From an uncultured Tateyamaria sp. (lineage in GTDB: Bacteria > Pseudomonadota > Alphaproteobacteria > Rhodobacterales > Rhodobacteraceae): a stretch of DNA of 64,000 nucleotides. Below, one piece after another: positions 45,217-52,999 of the stretch. The position numbers and the translations under genes were made by a program. A model generated the notes under the pieces. That model saw only the letters and a list, made by a program, of their open reading frames with translations, did no database searches and was not told where the DNA came from. The stretch lies in assembly GCF_947494755.1 (NCBI RefSeq), contig NZ_CANLVZ010000003.1:1-64000 (forward strand), read 5' to 3'. Position 1 is the stretch's first letter; each line of letters starts with the position of its first letter.

Positions 45217-46740
45217 TCAATGCGTCATCCCCCGATCCATCTCCACCTCCCGCTCTTCTAGCTCTGTCTTAACCTCTCTTCGGCGGCTTTCGCTAACTTC
45301 AAGCTGGTCTCGAGTTGCCTGCGCAAATTCCCGTAGTTCGAGCCCTCGCTCAACAAGCCGTGCAACGCAGCCACGGACGCCACTTGCGATTGAATGAGCA
45401 CCTACACGCAGGCGGCCAATCCATCCATCTGGCTCTGCATCTTGGTCGTCGAGCGTGCCTCTAACCCGCTCAATTCCTTTGCTGAGACCTCGCAGGCCGT
45501 CACCAACCGCTCTACGCAAGCGAGCAAGTCGCGTTCCAACGCTGTCAGGGGTTTCGTCATCTAGTCCTCCTCGATCTTGATGCATGTCACTGACCTGCCA
45601 CCCAGCGTGCAGGTCCTCAGCCGCGTCTTGGTCGGGTCCAGCACCAGCCACGTCCCGTCCTCCCTGTCGATCCGCGTCAGGCCCAGTTCCGTCAGTTCCG
45701 AGCGCGTCAGTTGGACCGTCCAAAGCAAGCTCGCCGCCATCATCAAGGCGATCCCCGCCAAGAACGTCCCCGTGATCAACCAGGGTGAGATCGTCAGCCA
45801 GCTCTTGTTCTGTCGCAGAAAAGTGCGGGTATCGATCTCGATTGTATGCTGCGCGTTGGTCGCAATGGCGTTCAAATCGGTCCTGAAGCTCTCCAGTTGG
45901 GATGCCATCGAGGCGGCGTAGTCCTGCCGGATCGTGTCCAGCTCCGCATTCAGCTTCTCGCTCAGCCGGGTCGGCTTGCCAGTTTTCATGGAAAATCTCT
46001 CCTTTCAAACGCCAGCGTTCGCCGGTGTTGGGGTCTTGGGCGGTCAGGTAGGCTTTGCCCGTGCGCGGGATGTCGAAGCCCGCATCGACGAGGGCGTCGA
46101 GCATGCTGGCGCGGTCAGTAATCAGACCGACGCTGATCTGATCTTGCAGCCACGCGTGCAGCTCGTCCCGGCCTTGGGCGCGGGTTGGGGTTTCGATGGT
46201 GTCGCGGACCTCTTGGATACGCTCCAGCTCCATCGGGTCGGCCCAGCCGTGGCGCTGGTTCATCACGTCGCGCAGGGTGTCGAAGGCGTTCTGATAGCCG
46301 GGCGGCGCGATGTTCAGGCTTCGGCCCGAGGTCAGCTCCAAGCGCGGTGTGCAGAAATGGAGCTCAACGCGGTCTTCGTGGGTATGTCGGACCCAGAGCA
46401 CGTCATATTGCGTCGGGTCCAGCCCCGCGAAGGCCAGACGCTCAAACCCGTCCATGACCTCGGCCTGCTGTTCCTCGGACGGAGCGTCGGTTGCGGCAAA
46501 GCTGATCACGCCCGCGCGGTAGGTCCACTGGTGGCGGCTGGCGTCGATCAAGGCTTCGGTGCGGTCGGGATTGCCGCGCAGGACCTCGGGCAAGGGTTCG
46601 CGCGTGACGGTCATCGGTTGGCCGCCTGCATCGCGGATCAGGTCGCGGTTGTCGTCATAGGCCAGCACCTTGTCCGCGACGAGGTAGCCGACCGGACCAG
46701 CGCCCGCACCTTTGCCGTTGCGGAAGAACTTGATCAGCAT
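45217..46740 (-). CDS. mobA: MobA-type relaxase (ColE1-like)
   Basis: A 507-aa relaxase. The N-terminus (MLIKFFRNGKGAGAGPVGYL) and the metal-binding segment VRHTHEDRVELHFCTPRLEL (His, Glu, His) resemble ColE1-family MobA (MOBP5, HEN type). The relaxase core is residues about 1-220. From about residue 245 the sequence becomes D-, G- and L-rich and repetitive, because an MobB-like gene is encoded there in another frame; a coiled-coil-like C-terminus follows (LELREFAQATRDQLEVSESR). The start overlaps the mobC stop by seven bases. The protein would nick oriT and pilot the strand. The whole mob order matches ColE1. Confidence 0.87.
   Translation of the reverse strand: MLIKFFRNGKGAGAGPVGYLVADKVLAYDDNRDLIRDAGGQPMTVTREPLPEVLRGNPDRTEALIDASRHQWTYRAGVISFAATDAPSEEQQAEVMDGFERLAFAGLDPTQYDVLWVRHTHEDRVELHFCTPRLELTSGRSLNIAPPGYQNAFDTLRDVMNQRHGWADPMELERIQEVRDTIETPTRAQGRDELHAWLQDQISVGLITDRASMLDALVDAGFDIPRTGKAYLTAQDPNTGERWRLKGEIFHENWQADPAEREAECGAGHDPAGLRRLDGIPTGELQDRFERHCDQRAAYNRDRYPHFSATEQELADDLTLVDHGDVLGGDRLDDGGELALDGPTDALGTDGTGPDADRQGGRDVAGAGPDQDAAEDLHAGWQVSDMHQDRGGLDDETPDSVGTRLARLRRAVGDGLRGLSKGIERVRGTLDDQDAEPDGWIGRLRVGAHSIASGVRGCVARLVERGLELREFAQATRDQLEVSESRRREVKTELEEREVEMDRGMTH
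45561..45989 (-). CDS. MobB-like membrane protein nested in mobA
   Basis: A 142-aa frame lying entirely inside mobA in a different reading frame. It has an N-terminal helical, coiled-coil-like region (LSEKLNAELDTIRQDYAASM, ASQLESFRTDLNAIATNAQH), a strong transmembrane helix (LITGTFLAGIALMMAASLLW) and a C-terminal tail (REDGTWLVLDPTKTRLRTCT). In ColE1-type plasmids mobB is likewise nested inside mobA, and membrane-anchored forms are known, so the match in position and type supports a real gene. Over the same stretch the relaxase frame is low in complexity, as expected if it is constrained by the other frame. Start at 45989; the ribosome site lies in mobA sequence. Confidence 0.72.
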   Translation of the reverse strand: MKTGKPTRLSEKLNAELDTIRQDYAASMASQLESFRTDLNAIATNAQHTIEIDTRTFLRQNKSWLTISPWLITGTFLAGIALMMAASLLWTVQLTRSELTELGLTRIDREDGTWLVLDPTKTRLRTCTLGGRSVTCIKIEED

Positions 46741-47207
46741 CGGCGCGCAGCCTCAACGATCTGGGCAAGCTGGCGTTCGATGGTCAGCAGGCGGCGCGCG
46801 ACGGTCAGGCTGTCGAGGTCGGTGCGGCCAACCAACATCGCGCGGTTCAGCCAGCGGGCGATCTGGTTGAGGTTGCCGCCAATGCGCCCGACGGCCAGCA
46901 CCAGCGTAGGGTCAACGCGGGGAATGGGCTTGCGACGGCGGGCCTCGGTAAGGCCAAGCGCCTCGCGCAGCAGGGTCGCAGCAGGAAGGCCAGCGGCTTC
47001 GGCCTTGGCGCGCAACTGGGCCTTCTCCGCCGATGTGCACCGAAAGACGAAGGTCTCGGTCAGCGGCTCTTTGGTGCGGGCTTTTACCGCACCGGTGGGG
47101 TTCGAAGGGGAGGCTTGCCGCCCCTCGCAAGGTCCCGTGTCAGCAGCGCCAGCGTATGACATGGGTCGCCTTGCTGTTTGCTCTTCGGTGGGATCGGTTG
47201 CGGTCAT
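46734..47207 (-). CDS. mobC: Mobilization accessory protein MobC
   Basis: A 157-aa protein with the MobC/relaxosome accessory pattern: VFRCTSAEKAQLRAKAEAAG, then VAVGRIGGNLNQIARWLNRA (the conserved GxNLNQIAR). Such proteins bind DNA near oriT and help the relaxase open the strands. The start is the ATG that overlaps the upstream HTH gene stop (ATGA); its stop overlaps the mobA start by seven bases. Confidence 0.88.
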   Translation of the reverse strand: MTATDPTEEQTARRPMSYAGAADTGPCEGRQASPSNPTGAVKARTKEPLTETFVFRCTSAEKAQLRAKAEAAGLPAATLLREALGLTEARRRKPIPRVDPTLVLAVGRIGGNLNQIARWLNRAMLVGRTDLDSLTVARRLLTIERQLAQIVEAARRC

Positions 47208-48076
47208 GATCTGAGGCCAGCGGCTTGGATTTGGGCCTGGGTCACCAGCTTTGAAGCGAGCAACGCAGTAACCTGCGGTGCCGTGATGTGTTTGCACATC
47301 GGGCTGCGGCCGCTAATCCAGCAGGCCAGCCGCGCATGGTGATCGGCCTCCAACACCTTCGCCTTTTCTAGGTCTTCCGCTTGCTTATCGACATAGGCCT
47401 GCCAGCGCCGTGACTGAAACCAGTTGTCGGAAAAGCAGACCTTGGAGCGGGTGAACCCTGCGCTGTCGGTGGCGTAGGCTTGGGCGGCTTGCAGCAAGTC
47501 CTCCGGCTTGATCCCTTCCTTCACGGCCTCTTCGATTTGGGCAAGGCAGGCCGCTCTGCCGCGAAGTCGGTCTGGTGGATAGGCTTCCAGAATCTTCTCA
47601 GCCTCCCCCGCCTCGCGCCTGCGCGAAGGAGGTTCCTTTTTAGGTTCAATGGTAAGGTTCCTGTCCCGATTTGAGACTACCCCCGTCTCACTACTGGGAC
47701 TTTTCCCCCGCGTTTTTGAGACGTTTCTCCCCGTCTCATTTTGAGACTCAACCCCGTTGGGACCGCTGCCACCCACCTTCGGGCGCGCACTCGGACCGAG
47801 GGTGATGTCGAGGTGTAACTCATACTGATTGGACCCGCGCCCGCCTTCGCCATCGCCACGGGCATGGCGTGTAACGAGACCGCATTCTTCCAAGGTCGTC
47901 ATATGCCGAAACAGCGTTGCCCGGCCCATCTCGCATTCGTCAGCCAACCGCTGCGCGCTAGGGTTACATTGGCCGGTTTCTTTATTGTGAAAATCCGCCA
48001 GCTGAATCAACACAATCTTAGCGGCGGGTTTCAACCCTTTGACGTTCGCGGCCCAGATCAACGCCATGCCACTCAT
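47204..48076 (-). CDS. HTH protein, replication-initiator-like, of the mob module
   Basis: A 290-aa protein. The N-terminal winged HTH (MALIWAANVKGLKPAAKIVL, NPSAQRLADECEMGRATLFR, HMTTLEECGLVTRHARG) belongs to the HTH_36-type domain found in plasmid and mobile-element proteins. The middle is rich in charged and polar residues, and the C-terminal third (QAQIQAAGLRS end) has helical segments with DNWFQSRRWQAY. It heads the operon HTH-mobC-mobA and reads away from attR. It may control the mob genes or act in replication or recombination; no exact family is recognised. Confidence 0.75.
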   Translation of the reverse strand: MSGMALIWAANVKGLKPAAKIVLIQLADFHNKETGQCNPSAQRLADECEMGRATLFRHMTTLEECGLVTRHARGDGEGGRGSNQYELHLDITLGPSARPKVGGSGPNGVESQNETGRNVSKTRGKSPSSETGVVSNRDRNLTIEPKKEPPSRRREAGEAEKILEAYPPDRLRGRAACLAQIEEAVKEGIKPEDLLQAAQAYATDSAGFTRSKVCFSDNWFQSRRWQAYVDKQAEDLEKAKVLEADHHARLACWISGRSPMCKHITAPQVTALLASKLVTQAQIQAAGLRS

Positions 48077-48166
48077 GACGCCACCTGACCCGCCAGAAAA
48101 GGGCTGATTGCATTAAGCATACCACACGATTCTGCGGCTTGGTGTTGTGGAACAAAACCGGATTTC

Positions 48167-48187
48167 CTTGTGTCAAATTTGTGCCAA
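48167..48187 (+). repeat. Candidate integrase arm site, right
   Basis: 19/21 identical, same orientation, to 35213-35233. It lies in the 202-bp stretch between the mob HTH gene and attR (48077-48278), which shows no gene. That stretch is also the only sizeable gap next to the mob genes, so oriT is likely to be there. An inverted pair CCACA/TGTGG at 48121-48150 is a weak hint. Confidence 0.45.
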
Positions 48188-48278
48188 TAGGAAACATGCG
48201 TTCCTGCATCGTTCTGCAAAAGGCTACATTTACCTTCAAGGCAAACACCTTTGCCTATTGCTGTTTTTACTGGGGTTC

Positions 48279-48317
48279 CGTATGTCCGGCGGTGGGACAC
48301 CCTTCCCCAACGAAGGG
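48279..48317 (+). repeat. attR: right copy of the 39-bp direct repeat
   Basis: Same orientation as 35115-35153 with 37 of 39 bases identical and the last 24 identical. It ends 24 bp before the serC start codon. It contains both leader hairpins described for 48284-48317. The host side of attR is serC and the element side is the mob end. Confidence 0.82.
48284..48317 (+). ncRNA. serC leader RNA (two hairpins)
   Basis: First hairpin: GTCC (48284-48287) pairs with GGAC (48295-48298). Second: CCCTTC (48300-48305) pairs with GAAGGG (48312-48317) over a CCCAAC loop. A serC leader RNA motif has been described for Rhodobacterales upstream of serC; this matches in position and in being a compact hairpin leader, but I cannot compare it with the published model here. 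The structure coincides with the integration core, so insertion leaves it intact. Confidence 0.6.
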
Positions 48318-48341
48318 CGATTATCTGTAAGGATACCAGAA

Positions 48342-49481
48342 ATGGCTACGCAACAACCGGGCACCCGCCCGAACAATCCGCGCTTTTCCTCCGGGCCATG
48401 CGCCAAACCCCCCACACATATCCTGACCGCCTTGGCCGACGCCCCTTTGGGCCGCTCGCACCGCGCCGCCGTCGGCAAAGCCAAGCTGAAAAAGGCCATC
48501 GACGAAACGCGCGAGATCCTCGGTGTACCAGAGGATTACCGCATCGGGATCGTGCCCGCCTCCGACACAGGCGCCTACGAGATGGCGATGTGGTCTCTGC
48601 TCGGGGAACGCCCTGCGGAGATGGTGGCGTGGGAGAGTTTCGGCGCGGGCTGGGTCACGGATGTCGCCAAACAACTCAAGATCGACCACACCGTCCACAC
48701 CGCCGCCTACGGCGAGATCGTGGATATGGGTGCGCTGAACTACGACCACGATGTCTGCTTTACCTGGAACGGCACCACATCCGGCGTGCGGATGCCGAAC
48801 GGCGATGCGATCCCGACGGACCGCGCCGGGTTGACGCTGTGCGACGCGACCTCGGCAGCCTTTGCGATGGACCTGCCGTGGGACAAGTTGGATGTGACCA
48901 CATTCAGTTGGCAAAAGGTGCTGGGGGGCGAGGCCGCGCATGGGATGCTGATTCTGTCGCCGCGCGCCGTTGAACGTCTCGAATCCTACACCCCGCCATG
49001 GCCCATGCCCAAGATTTTCCGTCTGACCAAAGGCGGCAAGCTGATCGAAGGCATCTTTAAGGGAGAGACGATCAACACCCCCTCAATGCTGGCGGTCGAA
49101 GACTACCTCTTCGCGCTCGATTGGGCGAAATCCGTCGGCGGCCTGCAAGGGCTGATCGCACGAGCGGATGCGAACGCGCAGGCCATCGCGGATTTCGTCG
49201 CGCAACATGGCTGGATTGAAAACCTCGCCAGCGACCCGGCCACGCAGTCCACAACCTCGGTCTGCCTCAAGTTCACCGACGACCGGATCACGGATGGCGC
49301 AGCCTTTGCCAAGGCCGTTGCCCAACGGCTCGCGGATGAAAATGTCGCCCTCGACATCGGTGCTTATCGCGATGCGCCCCCTGGATTGCGCATTTGGTGC
49401 GGCGGGACAGTCGAGACGTCGGACATCGAAACGATGCTGCCGTGGCTCGCCTGGGCATTCGAGGCCGAAATCAACGCATAA
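48342..49481 (+). CDS. serC: Phosphoserine aminotransferase
   Basis: A 379-aa PLP enzyme converting 3-phosphohydroxypyruvate to phosphoserine, second step of serine synthesis, also used in pyridoxal phosphate formation. The PLP lysine lies in [38 protein letters not shown] is the typical alphaproteobacterial start, and a TAAGGA ribosome site precedes the ATG at 48342. The open frame upstream of this start runs into leader and element DNA and is not coding. It is in an operon with serA and now lies next to the right end of the element. Confidence 0.95.
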   Translation: MATQQPGTRPNNPRFSSGPCAKPPTHILTALADAPLGRSHRAAVGKAKLKKAIDETREILGVPEDYRIGIVPASDTGAYEMAMWSLLGERPAEMVAWESFGAGWVTDVAKQLKIDHTVHTAAYGEIVDMGALNYDHDVCFTWNGTTSGVRMPNGDAIPTDRAGLTLCDATSAAFAMDLPWDKLDVTTFSWQKVLGGEAAHGMLILSPRAVERLESYTPPWPMPKIFRLTKGGKLIEGIFKGETINTPSMLAVEDYLFALDWAKSVGGLQGLIARADANAQAIADFVAQHGWIENLASDPATQSTTSVCLKFTDDRITDGAAFAKAVAQRLADENVALDIGAYRDAPPGLRIWCGGTVETSDIETMLPWLAWAFEAEINA

Positions 49482-49486
49482 CCCCG

Positions 49487-49505
49487 GGCGGAGGACACCT
49501 CCGCC
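49487..49505. repeat. GGCGGA-type palindromic unit, copy 2
   Basis: GGCGGAGG, ACA loop, CCTCCGCC, followed by TTAC. It lies just after the serC stop. Copies 2 and 3 sit together in the 89-bp serC-serA gap. Confidence 0.6.
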
Positions 49506-49527
49506 TTACCCCATCCCCTGTTCGTAA

Positions 49528-49546
49528 GGCGGACGTTTCGTCCGCC
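49528..49546. repeat. GGCGGA-type palindromic unit, copy 3
   Basis: GGCGGACG, TTT loop, CGTCCGCC, preceded by GTAA. Same stem length and spacing as the other copies; 24 bp before the serA start. Such units may stabilise the serC message or limit its read-through. Confidence 0.6.
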
Positions 49547-49570
49547 ATGCTCCATCAAAGGACCACAACA

Positions 49571-51166
49571 ATGGCCCCCAAAGTACTCATCTCCGACAAA
49601 CTCTCGGAAGCCGCGGTTCAAATCTTCAGAGACCGCGGGATCGAAGTCGACTTCCAACCCGACCTAGGCAAGGACAAAGACAAACTCGCCGCGGTGATCG
49701 GCGACTATGACGGCCTCGCCATCCGATCAGCCACGCGGGTCACGCCGACGATCCTCAAGAACGCGACCAACCTCAAGGTGATCGGACGCGCGGGCATCGG
49801 CACGGACAACATCGACAAGGATGCAGCGTCCAAGAAGGGCGTAATCGTAATGAACACGCCCTTCGGCAACATGATCACCACCGCCGAACACGCCATCGCG
49901 ATGATGTTCGCCGTCGCGCGGCAAATCCCCGAAGCCTCGACCTCCACACATGCGGGTAAATGGGAAAAGTCAAAATTCATGGGCACCGAACTGACCGGCA
50001 AGACGCTTGGTGTGATCGGTGCAGGCAACATCGGGGGCATCGTGTGCGACCGCGCGCGCGGGCTCAAGATGAAGGTACTGGCCTTCGACCCGTTCCTTGG
50101 CGAGGAAAAAGCCGCCAAGATGGGTGTCGAAAAGGTCGAACTCGAAGACCTGATCAAGCGCGCCGATTTCATCACCCTGCACGTGCCCAAGACCGAGCAG
50201 ACAGCCAACATGATCACCGCCGAACGCATCGCGATGATGAAACCCGGTGTGCGGATCATTAACTGTGCGCGCGGCGGTCTTGTGGACGAGGCGGCCTTGG
50301 CCGAGGCGCTGAAATCCGGCCATGTGGCGGGTGCCGCCTTTGATGTGTTCGCCGAGGAACCGGCCAAGGAAAACCCACTGTTCAACCTGCCCAACGTGGT
50401 CGTGACCCCCCACCTCGGTGCCGCCACGACCGAAGCGCAGGAAAACGTGGCCCTGCAAGTGGCCGAGCAGATGTCGAATTATCTTCTGACGGGCGCGGTC
50501 GAAAATGCGCTCAACATGCCGTCGGTCACGGCGGAAGAGGCGATGGTCATGGGGCCATGGGTCAAACTCGCCGGGCATCTGGGTGCCTTTGTCGGTCAGA
50601 TGACGGACGAACCCATCAAGGCGATCAACATACTCTATGACGGATCGGTCGCGGCGATGAACCTCGATGCGCTGAACTGTGGCGTGATCGCGGGCATAAT
50701 GAAGCGCGCTAACCCGGACGTGAACATGGTCAGCGCGCCGATCATTGCCAAAGAGCGCGGCATCCAGATCTCGACCACCAATCAGGACAAGTCGGGCACG
50801 TTTGACGGCTATATCAAGGTCACCGTGGTCACCGACAAACGCGAGCGATCAGTGGCTGGCACCGTGTTCAGCGATGGCAAGCCACGCTTTATCCAGATCA
50901 AAGGCATCAACATCGATGCCGAGATCGGAGCCAACATGCTCTACACGACAAACGAGGACGTCCCGGGCATCATCGGCCTGCTTGGTAACACCATGGGCAA
51001 AAATGGCGTGAACATCGCGAACTTTACCCTCGGGCGCGCCAACGAGGGTGGCGAAGCGATTGCGCTTTTGTATGTCGATCACCCAATTCCGGGCGATGTG
51101 CTGAAAACACTGGACGGGACGGGCATGTTTACTCAGGTTAAACCTCTGGAGTTTGACGTCGCCTGA
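49571..51166 (+). CDS. serA: D-3-phosphoglycerate dehydrogenase
   Basis: A 531-aa enzyme of the first committed step of serine synthesis. It has the 2-hydroxyacid dehydrogenase core: NAD-binding VIGAGNIGGIVCDRARGLKM at about residues 145-165, catalytic RIINCARGGLVDEAAL and the His in VVVTPHLGAATTEAQENVAL. A C-terminal extension of about 200 residues contains an intervening domain and an ACT domain (VPGIIGLLGNTMGKNGVNIA), which allows serine feedback in many homologues. Start at 49571 is the first family-like ATG, preceded by AAAGGACC. Confidence 0.96.
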   Translation: MAPKVLISDKLSEAAVQIFRDRGIEVDFQPDLGKDKDKLAAVIGDYDGLAIRSATRVTPTILKNATNLKVIGRAGIGTDNIDKDAASKKGVIVMNTPFGNMITTAEHAIAMMFAVARQIPEASTSTHAGKWEKSKFMGTELTGKTLGVIGAGNIGGIVCDRARGLKMKVLAFDPFLGEEKAAKMGVEKVELEDLIKRADFITLHVPKTEQTANMITAERIAMMKPGVRIINCARGGLVDEAALAEALKSGHVAGAAFDVFAEEPAKENPLFNLPNVVVTPHLGAATTEAQENVALQVAEQMSNYLLTGAVENALNMPSVTAEEAMVMGPWVKLAGHLGAFVGQMTDEPIKAINILYDGSVAAMNLDALNCGVIAGIMKRANPDVNMVSAPIIAKERGIQISTTNQDKSGTFDGYIKVTVVTDKRERSVAGTVFSDGKPRFIQIKGINIDAEIGANMLYTTNEDVPGIIGLLGNTMGKNGVNIANFTLGRANEGGEAIALLYVDHPIPGDVLKTLDGTGMFTQVKPLEFDVA

Positions 51167-51182
51167 CACGGCCTTGTCGTAG

Positions 51183-51201
51183 GGCGGAGGACACCTCCGC
51201 C
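51183..51201. repeat. GGCGGA-type palindromic unit, copy 4
   Basis: GGCGGAGG, ACA loop, CCTCCGCC, followed by TTAC. Identical stem and loop to copy 2. It lies between serA and the metallophosphatase gene. Confidence 0.6.
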
Positions 51202-51232
51202 TTACGGCACATCACTTTTGCAAGGGAACCCC

Positions 51233-51961
51233 ATGACCGGTCCGATCTATGCCGTTGGCGATATTCATGGGCAGTTGAGCGAGCTGGATCATATCCTGTC
51301 TCTGATCGAAAAGGACGGCGGGGCCGATGCCGAGATCGTCTTTCTCGGGGACTACACCGACCGCGGCCCCGACAGCCGCGGCGTGATCGAGCGGCTGATC
51401 GAGGGGCGCGACGCGCAGAGCAACTGGACCTTTATCAAAGGCAACCACGACCGCATGTTCGAGTGGTTCATGCAAGACCCGCTTCGGCACGACCCCTATC
51501 TGATGGTCGAGCTTTACTGGCTGCACCAACGGCTTGGCGGCGATACGACACTTGCCTCCTATGGCGTTGATGCCAGCGGCAAGCAGCGCGAAAAGGACGT
51601 ACAGGCCGAGGCGCGCAACGCGGTCCCCCAGGCCCATCTCGATTTTCTCGCAGACCTGCAACTCACGCACATTGTAGGCGATCTGATGTTCGTCCATGCA
51701 GGCATTCGCCCCGGTATCCCTCTGGCTGATCAGACCGAAGAAGACATGCTTTGGATCCGCCAGCAGTTCCACACTTATACAGGGCCCCACCCCAAGTTGA
51801 TCGTGCATGGGCACACGCCCATCGACCGGCCCACGCATTATGGCAACCGCGTCAACCTTGATACGGGTGCGGGATATGGCAAACCGCTGACAGCGGCGGT
51901 GTTCGAAGGGGACGCCGTGTGGTCGCTGACCGAAAAGGGACGTCAGGCGCTGGCACCCTGA
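51233..51961 (+). CDS. Metallophosphatase (PPP-type serine/threonine protein phosphatase-like)
   Basis: A 242-aa phosphoesterase with the PPP metal motifs: DIHG in YAVGDIHGQLSELD, GDxxDRG in FLGDYTDRGPDSRG, and GNHD in FIKGNHDRMFEWF. Later His residues (VHAGIRP and VHGHTPI) complete the metal site. Bacterial members act as protein phosphatases or as Ap4A hydrolase-like enzymes, so the substrate is unsure. It starts at 51233 after an AAGGGAA ribosome site. The stop is immediately followed by the end of the convergent tdh gene. Confidence 0.87.
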   Translation: MTGPIYAVGDIHGQLSELDHILSLIEKDGGADAEIVFLGDYTDRGPDSRGVIERLIEGRDAQSNWTFIKGNHDRMFEWFMQDPLRHDPYLMVELYWLHQRLGGDTTLASYGVDASGKQREKDVQAEARNAVPQAHLDFLADLQLTHIVGDLMFVHAGIRPGIPLADQTEEDMLWIRQQFHTYTGPHPKLIVHGHTPIDRPTHYGNRVNLDTGAGYGKPLTAAVFEGDAVWSLTEKGRQALAP

Positions 51962-52999
51962 CTAACGCCAGTTCAGCACAACCTTGCCCGATGATCCGCC
52001 TTTCATCGCAGCGAACCCGGCCTCGAAATCCCCCACATCAAAACGGTGCGTGATTACATTGGACACGTCCAACCCGTTTTCCAGCATGGCGATCATCTTG
52101 TACCACGTCTCAAAAATCTCGCGGCCATAGACCCCTTTGATGGTGAGGGCTTTGAAGACAATACGGCTCCAATCCACTGGGGACTTGCCCGGCGGAATGC
52201 CCAGCATCGCAATGCGCCCACCCATGGTCATCGCCTCGACCATCTGATCCAGCGCCGCCTGATTGCCCGACATCTCAAGACCGACATCAAAGCCTTGTTT
52301 CATCTTCAATTCACCAATGACATCGCGCAAATTCCGCTCTGCCACATTGATCGGCACGACGTCTGCAACCTTGGCCGCAAGCGCAAGGCGGTCGGGGTTC
52401 ACGTCCGTAATTACGACATGGCGCGCACCCACATGCCGTGCCACCGCAGCGGCCATGATCCCTATCGGACCGGCACCTGTAACCAGCACGTCCTCTCCGA
52501 TCAGATCAAAGCTGAGCGCGGTGTGTACCGCGTTGCCAAGCGGGTCGAGGATCGCGCCGATATCATCCGACACCTCATCGGGCAGCGGCACAACATTGAA
52601 AGCGGGCAGGCGCAGGTATTCGGCAAAGGCGCCCTGTTCGTTCACGCCGATCCCACGTGTGGCCGGATCAAGGTGGAATTTTCCCGCCCGGCTTTGGCGC
52701 GAGGTTTTGCCAATCAGATGCCCCTCGCCTGAACAGCGCTGACCAAGTGCCAACCCATCTACATTCGCACCTAATTCCACAATCTCACCTGCAAACTCAT
52801 GGCCTGTGATCATCGGTGTCGGCACCGTGCCAGCAGCCCAGTCGTCCCAGTTCCAGATGTGAATATCGGTGCCGCAAATGCCGGTCTTGTTGATGCGGAT
52901 CAGCACATCATCAGGGCCGATCTCGGGCACGGGGGCCGTGACTTTCCAAAGGCCCTCGCGCGGATATGTCTTTTCCAGCGCCGTCATTTGGTTGGTCAT
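51962..52999 (-). CDS. tdh: L-threonine 3-dehydrogenase
   Basis: A 345-aa zinc-dependent medium-chain dehydrogenase. The zinc ligand Cys is in [30 protein letters not shown] holds a further active-site residue, and the cofactor site is [20 protein letters not shown]. It oxidises threonine to 2-amino-3-ketobutyrate with NAD. It is the second gene after kbl in an operon, with an ATGA overlap, so the pair converts threonine to glycine and acetyl-CoA. Confidence 0.94.
   Translation of the reverse strand: MTNQMTALEKTYPREGLWKVTAPVPEIGPDDVLIRINKTGICGTDIHIWNWDDWAAGTVPTPMITGHEFAGEIVELGANVDGLALGQRCSGEGHLIGKTSRQSRAGKFHLDPATRGIGVNEQGAFAEYLRLPAFNVVPLPDEVSDDIGAILDPLGNAVHTALSFDLIGEDVLVTGAGPIGIMAAAVARHVGARHVVITDVNPDRLALAAKVADVVPINVAERNLRDVIGELKMKQGFDVGLEMSGNQAALDQMVEAMTMGGRIAMLGIPPGKSPVDWSRIVFKALTIKGVYGREIFETWYKMIAMLENGLDVSNVITHRFDVGDFEAGFAAMKGGSSGKVVLNWR

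Larger units (their letters stand above)
35154..48317. mobile_element. Integrative and mobilizable element in the serC leader
   Basis: About 13.2 kb between the two copies of the 39-bp repeat; one copy is counted as part of the element. Content in order: tyrosine integrase, two small HTH genes, divergent XRE regulator, small membrane protein, GltS, RND pump and adaptor, K+-channel-like protein, DUF4143 ATPase, MobA with nested MobB-like gene, MobC and an HTH protein. It has a relaxase and accessory mob genes but no type IV secretion genes, so it would need a helper for transfer. A second 21-bp direct repeat (19/21) lies inside each end (35213-35233 and 48167-48187) and may be an arm-type integrase site. 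Excision or mobility has not been shown. Confidence 0.82.

Noticed and set aside
45934-47214. A 426-codon plus-strand open frame opposite mobA and mobC
   Set aside because: Both minus-strand mob genes are recognisable and coupled by short overlaps, so the plus frame is a shadow. Unlike the nested MobB-like frame it has no coherent protein features.
35154-48278. A prophage
   Set aside because: There are an integrase and a CI-like regulator but no capsid, tail, terminase or lysis genes, while a relaxase and MobC are present, so a mobilizable element fits better.
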